Shown in pieces: positions 1-9,527 of a stretch of DNA of 49,480 nt. The position numbers and the translations under genes were made by a program. Source of the DNA: DASZTU01 sp035493835. Lineage in GTDB: Bacteria; Pseudomonadota; Alphaproteobacteria; Rhizobiales; Devosiaceae. Position 1 is the stretch's first letter. Each line of letters opens with the position of its first letter. The notes beneath the pieces were generated by a model that saw nothing but the letters and a program-made list of their open reading frames with translations, was not told the DNA's origin and ran no database searches. The stretch is taken from assembly GCA_035493835.1 (NCBI GenBank), contig DATJHO010000038.1, forward strand, positions 1 to 49,480, read 5' to 3'.

Positions 1-1058
1 AGCCGAAGGGTGTGGGTGATCATCGGGTCGATTTCGATCTTGCCCGAGAGATACCAGTCGACGAGCTTGGGGACATCGGTGCGGCCGCGCGCGCCGCCGA
101 ACGCGGTCCCCATCCATTTGCGACCGGTGACGAGTTGGAACGGGCGCGTCGAGATCTCCTGGCCCGAGCCGGCGACGCCGATGATCACCGATTGGCCCCA
201 ACCCCGGTGGCTGGCCTCAAGCGCCTGGCGCATTACATTGACGTTGCCGGTACAATCGAAGGTGTAGTCGGCCCCGCCGATCTGGTCGGCGCCGCGCTTG
301 GTCAGGTTGACCAGATAGGGCACGAGTTCGCCGCCGATCTCGCTGGGGTTGACGAAATGGGTCATGCCGAAGCGCTCGCCCCATTCCTTCTTGGAATTGT
401 TCAGGTCAACGCCGATGATCATGTCGGCGCCAGCCACGCGCAGGCCCTGGATGACGTTGAGCCCGATGCCGCCCAGCCCGAACACGATCGCGGTCGCACC
501 CGGTTCCACCTTGGCGGTGTTGAGCACGGCGCCGACGCCAGTGGTGACACCGCAGCCGATGTAGAACACCTTGTCGAAAGGGGCCTCGGGGCTGATTTTG
601 GCCACTGCGATTTCAGGCAGCACCGTGTAGTTCGAGAAGGTCGAACAGCCCATGTAGTGGAAAATCGGCTTGCCTTCGAAGGAAAAGCGCGAGGTGCCGT
701 CGGGCATCAGCCCCTGCCCCTGCGTCGAGCGGATGGCGGTGCAGAGATTGGTCTTGTGCGACAGGCAGGACGCACATTCGCGGCATTCCGGCGTATAGAG
801 CGGGATGACGTGATCGCCCTTTTTGAGGCTAGTCACCCCCGGCCCGACATCGACCACGACACCGGCGCCCTCGTGCCCAAGAATGGACGGAAACAGCCCC
901 TCGGGATCGGCGCCCGAAAGCGTAAAGGCGTCGGGGTGACAGATGCCGGTGGCCTTGATCTCGATCAGCACCTCGCCGGCTTTGGGGCCTTCGAGATCGA
1001 CCTCGACAATTTCCAGGGGTTTGCCGGCCGCAAAGGCGACTGCCGCGCGCGTTTTCAT
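1..1058 (-). CDS. frmA: S-(hydroxymethyl)glutathione dehydrogenase / class III alcohol dehydrogenase (3' end outside window)
   Basis: Zinc-dependent NAD+ enzyme that oxidises S-hydroxymethylglutathione, the adduct of formaldehyde and glutathione; cytoplasmic. Reading back from an ATG at 1056-1058 gives about 352 residues of a family of roughly 370, so only the last ~20 are cut off by the window edge. Visible motifs in order: GICHPDAFTL (catalytic zinc Cys), GHEGAGVV, the structural-zinc cluster CRECASCLSHKTNLC, then GCGVTTG and the Rossmann GLGGIGLNVIQG. The start is backed by an AAGGA-like ribosome site just upstream. Family assignment is firm; the symbol follows the class III signature. The long open frame on the opposite strand is a shadow of it. 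Confidence 0.95.
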   Translation of the reverse strand, partial: MKTRAAVAFAAGKPLEIVEVDLEGPKAGEVLIEIKATGICHPDAFTLSGADPEGLFPSILGHEGAGVVVDVGPGVTSLKKGDHVIPLYTPECRECASCLSHKTNLCTAIRSTQGQGLMPDGTSRFSFEGKPIFHYMGCSTFSNYTVLPEIAVAKISPEAPFDKVFYIGCGVTTGVGAVLNTAKVEPGATAIVFGLGGIGLNVIQGLRVAGADMIIGVDLNNSKKEWGERFGMTHFVNPSEIGGELVPYLVNLTKRGADQIGGADYTFDCTGNVNVMRQALEASHRGWGQSVIIGVAGSGQEISTRPFQLVTGRKWMGTAFGGARGRTDVPKLVDWYLSGKIEIDPMITHTLR

Positions 1059-1170
1059 GTGTGTCCTTCCGAGGGATTCGGTTTCTGGCGGGAACCTATC
1101 CCGCTCCGGCAGGAAAACACCACGTCTCTGGGGCGAGATGATGCCGCACCCCCGAGGCTGGTCCGCCGGA

Positions 1171-1938
1171 TCATTTGGGCGGGTGCTTGATCATGGCGTT
1201 ATATTCATCGGCCGAGATGCTGCCGCTGTGATCGGTGTCGGCGGCATCGAACTCGGCTTGGGTCAAATGCGGCCAGATGGCCTTCACCTCGGCGAAGGAC
1301 AGCTTGGCGTCGAGATCCGTGTCGGCGTCGATGAAAGCGGGAGGCTTGCCCGGCGTGACGGCGGCCTTTGTGGGAGCCTTGGGCCACGGGACCAACCGCG
1401 CAGGTGCAGCAGGCGGGGTTACCAGCGCCGTCGGAGCGGCGGCGGGGGCCGCGGCACCAGGCGCCGTGGTGCTGCCGGGAGCGCTGCCGAAGGCCGGAGC
1501 TGCTGAAGCTGCGGGGGCGGGCGGCGAGGCCGCGGCGGCGGGACCGGCAGACGCGCCTCCAGCCAGCTTGGCGACACTCGCCGGAACCGCGGATGGCGCC
1601 GGGCTGGCCGAAGGGGAACCGACCGGGGCCGCGACAGGAGCAGGACTGGCTGGGGCCGCCGCCACGGGCGCCGGGCTGGCGGAAGGTGGATTAATGGCCG
1701 GGGATGGGCTTGAAGGCGGCGGACTGGCCGGCGCTGCTTCCGCGGCCGCCGCAGGCGCGCTTGGCGCCGGCGGCGTCATCGGCGTGCTGCTCGGCTTGCT
1801 GCTGTCGACGGGAGGTGGCGTCGAGGTTGTCGTCGTCGTGCTGGAGGCGGGCTTTGCATCATTGTTGTTGCCGCAGGCCGCAAGCAGCCCCAGCATAAGC
1901 GCCACCGGCAAAACGGCGACGATAGACCTGACCCTCAT
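1171..1938 (-). CDS. EF-hand lipoprotein with long Pro/Ala/Ser-rich linker
   Basis: 255 residues from the ATG at 1936-1938, chosen because GAGGAA lies 8 bases upstream and the protein then begins with a lipoprotein signal (MRVRSIVAVLP...) ending in the lipobox LLAAC. A more upstream start would bury the signal peptide. Residues ~40-195 are low complexity (Pro, Ala, Ser, Thr). The last ~50 residues carry two canonical calcium loops, DTDLDAKLSFAE and DTDHSGSISADE, with acids at positions 1, 3, 5 or 12. Inferred role: envelope-anchored calcium-binding protein of unknown partner. It stands alone, with its own strand and no obvious operon. Confidence 0.85.
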   Translation of the reverse strand: MRVRSIVAVLPVALMLGLLAACGNNNDAKPASSTTTTTSTPPPVDSSKPSSTPMTPPAPSAPAAAAEAAPASPPPSSPSPAINPPSASPAPVAAAPASPAPVAAPVGSPSASPAPSAVPASVAKLAGGASAGPAAAASPPAPAASAAPAFGSAPGSTTAPGAAAPAAAPTALVTPPAAPARLVPWPKAPTKAAVTPGKPPAFIDADTDLDAKLSFAEVKAIWPHLTQAEFDAADTDHSGSISADEYNAMIKHPPK

Positions 1939-2033
1939 TCGGTATTCCTCTGAAAAAACGTGCGGCACGGCTCCAATGATTATCGCCATACCACGCCAGC
2001 ATCATGATGGCGTCGGGAGACAGCGTCGGGGCC

Positions 2034-2498
2034 CTATGATCGCGCGGCTTTTATCGCACGATTGACCAGGAGATCGAGGGCGGAGAGGAACGAGGACCGA
2101 TCGCGCGCCGTGAAGGCGGCATTGAAGCCCCGGCTGTCCCCAGTTTCGCGCAGATGCCGGTTGAGATCCCGCATCGCCAGCGCCATTCCGATGGAATCGG
2201 CCGTGAACAGCTTGCCCGTCGGACCCAGGGCGTGCGCTCCGCCCTTCAAGGCTCGGTCGGCAAGCGGAATATCGGCGGTGACCACGATGTCGTTGGTGGC
2301 AAGATGTTCGACGATCCAGTCGTCGGCGGCATCGGCGCCCTGCCCGACCACCACGTAGCGGACCATCGGATCGCGGGATGGCCTGAGCCCGGTATTGGCG
2401 ACAAAGACGATCGGCAGGCCATGCCGCTCGGCCACGCGCAACGCCTCGTCCTTGACCGGGCATGCATCGGCATCGACGTAGATGGTGGGATCGGTCAC
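2034..2498 (-). CDS. UPF0178 (YaiI/YqxD) family protein
   Basis: 154 residues, the normal size for this family. The N-terminal IYVDADACPVKDE and later VVTADIPLADRAL, GRPxxGKLFT-like segment (GPTGKLFTADSIG) are the family hallmarks; the fold is PIN-like/NYN-like with conserved acidic residues, and the biochemical function is not established. The start is GTG (CAC at 2496-2498) and its GTGA overlaps the stop of the preceding DUF1345 gene by 4 bp, so the two are almost certainly translated from one message. Confidence 0.9.
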   Translation of the reverse strand: MTDPTIYVDADACPVKDEALRVAERHGLPIVFVANTGLRPSRDPMVRYVVVGQGADAADDWIVEHLATNDIVVTADIPLADRALKGGAHALGPTGKLFTADSIGMALAMRDLNRHLRETGDSRGFNAAFTARDRSSFLSALDLLVNRAIKAARS

Positions 2499-3259
2499 GG
2501 CCCATGCCCGATCGACACGATCACATTCACCGCGGTGGCGAGGATCACGGTATTGAAGAAGAATGCTAGAATCCCGTGCAACAGCACGAGCTTACGCATG
2601 TGATTGGAAGTCACAGTCACGTCCGAGACCTGCGCCGTCATGGCGACCACGAACGAAAAATAGAGAAAGCTCAGCCCGTCCGGCAACTCTTTTCCGGGAA
2701 AGTTAAGACCGCCGATATGGTTGCGGTGTCCATCCTTACCCGCGGGACTGGACTCGTCGGTTCCATAATACTCGTAGGCATAGTGGAAGGCGATCATGCT
2801 GTTGAGGCCGAGCCAGCCGAGAAGCACGGAGATGATGCCAAGCACGATCTCGAAGCGTTCCGGCGACCTGCCGCCGTTAAGCAGCAGCAAGAGTGAGGCG
2901 ATCGCCAGTATGACTGCCGTGATGGCAATAATCAGCAGCACGATCCCGGGGGTATCGGATTCGTCAGCATGGACGCGCAGCATGCGCGGCGTCATGCGGG
3001 GCAGCCGGCCCAGCGCGATCACGATGTAAGTGAGGAAGAATGCCGAGGCGCCACACACGACGGCGAGCCCGGGAGAAAGGGCGATGCTGGCCAGCGTGGC
3101 GACAACGCCCGCGGCTGCCGCTGCGTAGAGCGGCCAATAGCGCTGCAACCTTCGGCGCATGGGATCCGTCGAGCCCCTCTCGAGTTGCGCTGCCCTCTCC
3201 AGCGCGAACTCTGGAGTACCGGCCGGCCGCGCCGGCTCTTTCTTGCTGCTGATCGGCAT
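2495..3259 (-). CDS. DUF1345 family integral membrane protein
   Basis: 254 residues from the ATG at 3257-3259. The charged N-terminal ~45 residues are followed by several hydrophobic segments: YAAAAAGVVATLASIAL, VVCGASAFFLTYIVIAL, TPGIVLLIIAITAVILAIASLLLLL, IISVLLGWLGLNSM, and a C-terminal ILAFFFNTVILATAVNVIV. The segment FHYAYEYY..., GLNFPG, DFLYFSF-like (DGLSFLYFSFVVAMTAQVSDV) is typical of DUF1345. Function unknown. A GTG at 3337 would add 26 residues with no membrane segment; I prefer the ATG but neither start has a strong ribosome site. Overlaps the UPF0178 gene by 4 bp. Confidence 0.85.
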   Translation of the reverse strand: MPISSKKEPARPAGTPEFALERAAQLERGSTDPMRRRLQRYWPLYAAAAAGVVATLASIALSPGLAVVCGASAFFLTYIVIALGRLPRMTPRMLRVHADESDTPGIVLLIIAITAVILAIASLLLLLNGGRSPERFEIVLGIISVLLGWLGLNSMIAFHYAYEYYGTDESSPAGKDGHRNHIGGLNFPGKELPDGLSFLYFSFVVAMTAQVSDVTVTSNHMRKLVLLHGILAFFFNTVILATAVNVIVSIGHGP

Positions 3260-3361
3260 TTGCGAGCCCCGTGACTGAAAACGACGACCTGTGAACGATA
3301 AGGCCGCCGGCGAATTACCGCCAGCGGCCGATTTCACGTACGCGTGTTTGTCACGGGTTGC

Positions 3362-4144
3362 CTAGCCCTTGAGTGCGCCTGGTCCGGGAATGGCGCCCGG
3401 GGGCGACTTGCCGAGAATGATCATCCCTAGCACCTCGTCCTTGGTCACGTCGGACGTCCTGGCGGTACCCACCACCTGCCCGTTTTTCATTACGCAAACC
3501 CGGTCCGCAAGGTCGAAGACGTCATGAATATCGTGGCTGATGAGGAAGATGCCGATGCCTTCGGACTTGAGCTGCTTGATGAGGTCGCCCACCTGGGCGG
3601 TCTCCTGCGGTCCGAGCGCTGCCGTGGGCTCGTCCATGATGAGGATGCGGGCGTTGAAGAGGATCGCGCGGGCGATCGCCACCGATTGCCGCTGGCCCCC
3701 GGACAACGCCCTCACCGGGTCCTTGAAGCGCCGGAAATTGGGGTTGAGCCGGCCCATGACCTGGCGGGCCTGCGACTCCATGGCTGCATCGTCGAGGGTG
3801 CCGAAGGGCGTCACCAGCTCCCGGCCAAGGAACAGATTGGCCGCCGCATCGACGTTGTCCGCAACGGCCAGCTGCTGGTAGATCGTCTCGATGCCGTAGG
3901 CCTTTGCATCGCGCGGGTTATTGATCGTGGCTTCCTTGCCATCGATCCGGATGATGCCGTTGTCACGTTTGTAGGCGCCCGAGAGCACCTTGATCAGCGT
4001 CGACTTGCCGGCGCCATTGTGGCCGAGCAGCGCCATCACCTCGCCCGGGAACAAATCGACCGAGGCATCATCGACAGCGTTGATGCCACCGAACGACACC
4101 GAGACATCGATCATTTCGACAAGGGGTATCTTCTTCTCAAGCAT
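3362..4144 (-). CDS. Sugar (xylose-type) ABC transporter ATP-binding protein, single domain
   Basis: 260 residues. Energises the importer formed with the permease at 4156-5469 and the xylose-binding protein at 5597-6634. Walker A GHNGAGKST, Q-loop YQQLAVADN, signature LSGGQRQSV and Walker B LIMDEPTAALG are all intact, followed by the switch histidine in FLISHDIHDV. It carries one nucleotide-binding domain, whereas E. coli XylG has two in ~500 residues, so it would act as a homodimer as FrcA-type ATPases do. The start at the ATG (4142-4144) follows the permease stop by 11 bp with an AGGA site; an open frame extends further upstream but encodes no recognisable sequence there. Confidence 0.92.
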   Translation of the reverse strand: MLEKKIPLVEMIDVSVSFGGINAVDDASVDLFPGEVMALLGHNGAGKSTLIKVLSGAYKRDNGIIRIDGKEATINNPRDAKAYGIETIYQQLAVADNVDAAANLFLGRELVTPFGTLDDAAMESQARQVMGRLNPNFRRFKDPVRALSGGQRQSVAIARAILFNARILIMDEPTAALGPQETAQVGDLIKQLKSEGIGIFLISHDIHDVFDLADRVCVMKNGQVVGTARTSDVTKDEVLGMIILGKSPPGAIPGPGALKG

Positions 4145-4155
4145 GATCGGTAATC

Positions 4156-5469
4156 CTATTTGGCACGGCGGCGGTAAAGCGTATCGAGCCAGACCGCAAA
4201 GACGAGAACGATACCCACGACGATCGACTGCAGCGGACTGTCGAGGCCCATCAGGACCATGCCCGACTGCAGCGACTGCATGACCACGGCGCCGATCATG
4301 GCTCCGACGATCGTGCCGACGCCGCCCGACAGCGACGTGCCGCCAATGACCGCCGAGGCGATGACGTAAAGTTCGTCGAGCGTGCCCAGCGCGTTGGTGG
4401 CCGCATTGAGGCGCGCCGTGGCGATAGCGGCGGAGACGCCGCAAAGCGCGCCCATCAGGATGAAGATATTGACGGTCACCCAGCGGGTGTTGATGCCGGC
4501 CAACTCCGCCGCCTCGGGGTTACCACCCATGGCGAAGACGTAGCGGCCGAAACGGGTCCGCGTGGCGATGAAGGTCATGACCACCCCGGCCGCGAGCGCA
4601 ATCAGCACCGGCACGGCGACGCCCGTCGAAATGAAGAGGCCATCGGGCGGAATGGGGATGTTGTGCGCCTGGGCGTAGGCATTGGCGATGCCGCGCGGCC
4701 ACGGATAGGAATTGGCGACCCAGATCGCCGCGATCACGACCGCACAGCCGAGCACGGCGAGGGTAACCTCCGCCCACATGGGGCGCTGTGGGAAAGCAAA
4801 GCGGCGGCGTTGCCGGCGGTTGAGGTAGAGCCCGGCAATGATGCCGATGCAAATGATGACAGCCAGTACCCAGCTCCAGAGCGCCCCGATCGAGCCGGCG
4901 GTGCCGCCGCCAATCAGCTGGAAGGTCGCGTTCATCGGCGCCACGGTGCGGCCCGAAGTCACCCACCAGGCGCCTCCGCGCCAGACGAGATAACCGCCGA
5001 GCGTGACGATGAACGCAGGGACCTGCAGATAGGCGATGATGGCGCCCTGGATGGCCCCGATGATCATCCCGAGCCCTATGCCCGCGACCAGTGCCAGGAT
5101 CCAGAGCAGCGGATTATCGTAGCCCAGGAACTGCGGCAGGATGTCGGCCTGCAGCGTCCCCATGACCATGCCGACGAAGCCGAGGATCGAGCCGACCGAA
5201 AGATCGATGTTGCGGGTGACGATCACCAGCACCATGCCTGTCGCCATTACGGCAACTTCCGAGCTTTGAACCGAAAGGTTCCATAGGTTGCGCGGCGTCA
5301 GGAAGATGCCACCGGAAAGGATGTGAAAGCCGATCCAGATGATGAGTAGCGCGCCGAGCATCCCGAGCAGGCGCGTATCGAGTTCCGTCGCGGCCAGAAG
5401 ACGGGAAATTGTGTTCCCTGAGGGCGCCTGCGTGCGTGAGGAGGCCTGGATTACATCCTGTTCGGCCAT
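4156..5469 (-). CDS. xylH: Xylose ABC transporter permease (XylH-like)
   Basis: 437 residues, longer than RbsC-type permeases and close to XylH. The hydrophobic segments are distributed over the whole chain (about ten to eleven spans), with the characteristic VTRNIDLSVGSILGFVGMVMG after the second span and FATRTRFGRYVFAMGGNPEAAELAGIN-type EAA-like loop (visible as TRFGRYVFAMGGNPEAAEL) before the C-terminal spans. Inner-membrane channel for the sugar delivered by the binding protein at 5597-6634. GGGAG precedes the ATG at 5467-5469. The gene is separated from xylF by a strong hairpin at 5541-5573. Confidence 0.93.
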   Translation of the reverse strand: MAEQDVIQASSRTQAPSGNTISRLLAATELDTRLLGMLGALLIIWIGFHILSGGIFLTPRNLWNLSVQSSEVAVMATGMVLVIVTRNIDLSVGSILGFVGMVMGTLQADILPQFLGYDNPLLWILALVAGIGLGMIIGAIQGAIIAYLQVPAFIVTLGGYLVWRGGAWWVTSGRTVAPMNATFQLIGGGTAGSIGALWSWVLAVIICIGIIAGLYLNRRQRRRFAFPQRPMWAEVTLAVLGCAVVIAAIWVANSYPWPRGIANAYAQAHNIPIPPDGLFISTGVAVPVLIALAAGVVMTFIATRTRFGRYVFAMGGNPEAAELAGINTRWVTVNIFILMGALCGVSAAIATARLNAATNALGTLDELYVIASAVIGGTSLSGGVGTIVGAMIGAVVMQSLQSGMVLMGLDSPLQSIVVGIVLVFAVWLDTLYRRRAK

Positions 5470-5540
5470 TGGTGTTCTCCCGAAATGCCCGACGTTCTTA
5501 GATGTTCTTTCGCCGAAGGGCGTGCGGGCCTAGCTTTTGA

Positions 5541-5573
5541 AAGGTGCCGCGGCGCTGTCTGCCGCGGCACCTT
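5541..5573 (-). terminator. Stem-loop between xylF and xylH
   Basis: A perfect 13-bp stem (AAGGTGCCGCGGC and its complement) closes a 7-base loop (5554-5560). In the transcribed (minus) direction it is followed by TCAAAA rather than a U-run, so it looks more like an mRNA-stabilising or attenuating hairpin than a full terminator. Inference: keeps binding-protein mRNA in excess over permease and ATPase mRNA. Confidence 0.7.
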
Positions 5574-5596
5574 GATGGCTTGCTGTTACGTCAGGA

Positions 5597-6634
<1,038 letters not shown>

Positions 6635-6711
6635 GATTTCCTCCCGTGGCGGTAGTGCCCGCCCCCTCAAATGATTGGGTGTCCTGCGACAGATCACCCG
6701 TAACGAGCATT

Positions 6712-6735
6712 TTATTTACTGCTCGAAAAAAATAA
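6712..6735. promoter_or_regulatory. Candidate ROK-repressor operator between xylF and its regulator
   Basis: Inverted repeat TTATTT-N12-AAATAA (arms 6712-6717 and 6730-6735) in the divergent intergenic region. AT-rich inverted repeats of this kind are what ROK repressors such as NagC, Mlc and XylR bind. On the minus strand a TTGACA (6748-6753 region, read as the complement of TGTCAA) lies upstream, so a bound repressor would cover the likely -10 region of the xylF promoter. Position and symmetry are seen; regulator binding is inferred. Confidence 0.5.
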
Positions 6736-6843
6736 TTGGCACACGCCTTGGAGCTATGTCAACGTCAATCGCAAGGCCGGATCCCGTATACAAAAGCCGC
6801 AGCCGGCAAAGGCGGCAGGGGCTCTGAGGCCGAGGAGGAGCAA

Positions 6844-8091
6844 GTGGTACGGTCGGTCGCGGACGCAGATTCTGTCCGCCGGCAGAATCGCGGATTAGTC
6901 CTTTCGACGCTTCGGCGCGAAGGGCCGATGCCGCGCACCCAGCTCGCCGGGGCGACCGGTCTCAGCCATGCTTCGATCACGGCCATCGGCGGCGAACTGA
7001 TTGCCCAGGGCCTCCTCGTCGAGCAGGGCACCGGTGAAACGCCGCCCGGAGGCAAGCAGCGGGGTCGGCCGGCGGTTGCCGTCACCTTCAACCGCCGTGC
7101 CTGCCATGCCATCATCATCGAGCTCGATACCAACCGCGCGCGCCTGTCGCTCGTCGACTATGCGGGCACCCTGGTCGACCGGATCGAAACGGAGGTCACC
7201 CCCACCCTCTTCCGCGAGACGCGGCCGGCGACGCTGTTGCGCGAGCAGATCGAGCGCCTGCGCGGGCGTAACCCGACGATTGGCGCTACGCTGCAGCGGA
7301 TTTCCATCTCGGTTCAGGGCATGCTTGACCGCGGCGGCGACCGGCTCACATGGTCGCCGATCCCCCATGTGAGCGGCGAGAGCATCGTCCTGCCGCTGCA
7401 GCAGGCGTTTGGCTGCGCGGTGAGCCTCAGCAAGCGCGGGCGACTGCTGGCGGAGGGGGCAAGGCTGCTCTATCCCGGCCTGCGCGACCTCAGCATTGCC
7501 ACCGTGTTCATCGGCTCAACCGTTGCCATGGGAATGTCCTTTCCCGAGCGTCAGGCGGCCCAGGGCGACGATGGCGGCACCGAATTCGGCCACATGAACC
7601 ACTTGCCCGATGGCGCCCTTTGCCGGTGCGGCGTGAAGGGCTGCATCGAGGCCTATGCCGCCGATTACGGCGTGCTGCGAACCGCCTATGGCGTGCCGGG
7701 AAGCGCCATGCCCGCAGCTTCGGTCCCGGCGGCGGCTTATCGGGAGCTGGTTCATCTCGGCAGGGCCGGCCGTCGCAATGTGGTGCACGCCTTCAATGTT
7801 GCCGGACAGGCGATCGGCTTTGGCCTCGGTCGGCTGATGACGATCGCGGCGCCGGCGCATGTAGTCATCGTCGGCCCGGGCGCCAGCGCCTATGAGCTGA
7901 TGCGCGCCGAAATCGAGGCGGGGCTCAATGCGTCGCTGGTTTGCCGGGTCGGCGGCGTCCCGGCCATCACTGTCCATCATGACGAGCGCGAACCGATCTT
8001 TCAGGGCATGGTCGCCAGCACCCTGGCCGAGCTCGACCAAGCCCTTTGCGCCGGCACTCCCCCAGAACCCCGTTCCACCAGCGTCGAGTAG
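6844..8091 (+). CDS. ROK family transcriptional repressor (XylR-like)
   Basis: 415 residues from GTG at 6844, selected because a GAGGAGGAG ribosome site sits just upstream. The N-terminal ~65 residues form a winged helix-turn-helix (LRREGPMPRTQLAGATGLSH ASITAIGGELIAQG). The ROK body follows, with the zinc signature CRCGVKGC at about 260-267 and E269. The phosphate-binding loop of sugar kinases is degenerate (IIELDTNRARLSL instead of DxGGT), which is expected for a repressor without kinase activity. Divergent from xylF, so it probably represses the xylose importer and is released by xylose. A TTG frame opening further upstream at 6736 would run through the operator and is rejected. Confidence 0.88.
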   Translation: MVRSVADADSVRRQNRGLVLSTLRREGPMPRTQLAGATGLSHASITAIGGELIAQGLLVEQGTGETPPGGKQRGRPAVAVTFNRRACHAIIIELDTNRARLSLVDYAGTLVDRIETEVTPTLFRETRPATLLREQIERLRGRNPTIGATLQRISISVQGMLDRGGDRLTWSPIPHVSGESIVLPLQQAFGCAVSLSKRGRLLAEGARLLYPGLRDLSIATVFIGSTVAMGMSFPERQAAQGDDGGTEFGHMNHLPDGALCRCGVKGCIEAYAADYGVLRTAYGVPGSAMPAASVPAAAYRELVHLGRAGRRNVVHAFNVAGQAIGFGLGRLMTIAAPAHVVIVGPGASAYELMRAEIEAGLNASLVCRVGGVPAITVHHDEREPIFQGMVASTLAELDQALCAGTPPEPRSTSVE

Positions 8092-8096
8092 CGAAC

Positions 8097-9527
8097 ATGC
8101 TCAGAATTGCCGCCGCGATCCTGCTTTCGACCACGGCCGCCCTGCCGGCCTTCGCCGGCGCGGTCACGTTCATCGAGCGCGCCCCCTGGGATCCGGCGCG
8201 CATGCCGGCATCCGTGGATCAGCGACAATTGCAGGGAGTGCTGCCCCCCGACGACCTCACGACCCTGATCAGGGCCGGGCAGCAATTGTTCAACGCCAAG
8301 TTCAGCACCGGCGACGGACAGGGCCGCCCGACGGCCACCCAGGCGATCATCCCCACCCACTTCAAGCATCCGCGCGAGCTGACAGCGCAACGCGCCTCCG
8401 GTCCCGATGCCGATAGCTGCGCCTCCTGCCACAACGAGCCGGTTGTCGGCGGCGGCGGCGACTTTACGGTCAACGTCTTCACCTCGGAGGGCACCGAGAG
8501 CGCCGATTTCGATTCGGTAGACCCGCAATTTTCCAATGAGCGGAACACCAACATCCTGTTCGGCGCCGGGGTGAAGGAGCTCCTGGCCCGGGAAATGACC
8601 GACGACCTCTGGGCGGAGCAGAAGCAGGCGGTGCGCAAGGCCGCCGCCTCCAAGCAGCCGGTCACACTCGACCTCGTCAGCAAGGGCGTCAATTTCGGCT
8701 CGCTCACCGCCAACCCGGACGGCACGCTCGACCTGTCGCAGATCCAGGGGATCGACCGCGACCTCGTCGTCCGCCCGTTCAGCTGGAAGGGCGTCATTCC
8801 TTCCATCCGGGAATTCACCATCAATGCCCTCAACCTCCACACCGGCATGGAAGCCGATGAGCGGTTCGGGCCCGCCCTGACGGGCGAAACCGATTTCGAT
8901 GGCGACGGCAAGACCGACGAGGTGAGCGCGGGGCAGGTTTCGGCCCTCGTCGCCTTCCAGGCGGCGCTCCCCTCGCCGGTCGAAATTGCCTATTCCAAGC
9001 CCGACTGGCAGGCCCGGTCGGTGGCGGGCAGGGCCCTGTTCGACAAGATCGGCTGCGCCGCTTGCCACGTGGCGAGCCTGCCGCTGCACAACCTCAAATT
9101 TGAAGACCCCGGCCCCTACGATACCGCCGGCACGCTTTCGAGCCGCGACGTCGCCTCGCCCGCCGTCTACGACCTCGCCCAGCTTCCGTGGGTAAAGGCT
9201 TTGCCGCGCGACCAAAACGGGGACGTGCTGGTGCCGATGTATTCGGACTTGAAGCGGCACTCGATCGCCGATTCGGGGCAGGATCACTTCGCCAACGAGG
9301 TGCAGAGCCAGGCTTTTGTGGCCCGCGACACCTTCATGACCCCGGGCTTGTGGGGCGTCGCAGATACCGCGCCTTACGGCCATCGCGGCGACGTCAGTAC
9401 CTTGCAGGAGGTGATCACGGATCACGGTGGCGAGGGCCGCCCGTCTATGAAAGCCTTTTCCGCCCTGCCCAAGGATCAGCAGGACGACATCGTGGCCTTT
9501 CTGATGAGCTTGAGGACGCCGCAATGA
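8097..9527 (+). CDS. Di-heme cytochrome c peroxidase-like oxidoreductase (DHOR type)
   Basis: 476 residues. Signal peptide MLRIAAAILLSTTAALPAFAG directs export. Two c-type heme sites are present: CASCH at residues 108-112 and CAACH at 320-324. The spacing, the MTPGLWG and YGHRGDVSTLQEVI segments and the C-terminal KDQQDDIVAFLMSL helix fit the di-heme oxidoreductase/MauG-peroxidase superfamily. A DGDGKTDEV stretch near residue 265 may bind calcium. Starts 5 bp after the ROK repressor stop and overlaps the next gene by 3-4 bp (ATGA). Predicted periplasmic redox enzyme; the substrate is unknown. Confidence 0.85.
   Translation: MLRIAAAILLSTTAALPAFAGAVTFIERAPWDPARMPASVDQRQLQGVLPPDDLTTLIRAGQQLFNAKFSTGDGQGRPTATQAIIPTHFKHPRELTAQRASGPDADSCASCHNEPVVGGGGDFTVNVFTSEGTESADFDSVDPQFSNERNTNILFGAGVKELLAREMTDDLWAEQKQAVRKAAASKQPVTLDLVSKGVNFGSLTANPDGTLDLSQIQGIDRDLVVRPFSWKGVIPSIREFTINALNLHTGMEADERFGPALTGETDFDGDGKTDEVSAGQVSALVAFQAALPSPVEIAYSKPDWQARSVAGRALFDKIGCAACHVASLPLHNLKFEDPGPYDTAGTLSSRDVASPAVYDLAQLPWVKALPRDQNGDVLVPMYSDLKRHSIADSGQDHFANEVQSQAFVARDTFMTPGLWGVADTAPYGHRGDVSTLQEVITDHGGEGRPSMKAFSALPKDQQDDIVAFLMSLRTPQ

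Noticed and set aside
12..1190. 392-residue plus-strand open frame
   Set aside because: Antisense to the formaldehyde dehydrogenase gene, whose motifs are unambiguous on the minus strand; the plus frame has no family signature or ribosome site.
1235..2065. 276-residue plus-strand open frame, Gly/Ala-rich
   Set aside because: Mirror of the low-complexity linker of the EF-hand lipoprotein; high GC keeps it open.
6736..6843. TTG-started N-terminal extension of the ROK repressor
   Set aside because: No ribosome site, and it would translate the region next to the operator; GTG at 6844 has GAGGAGGAG.
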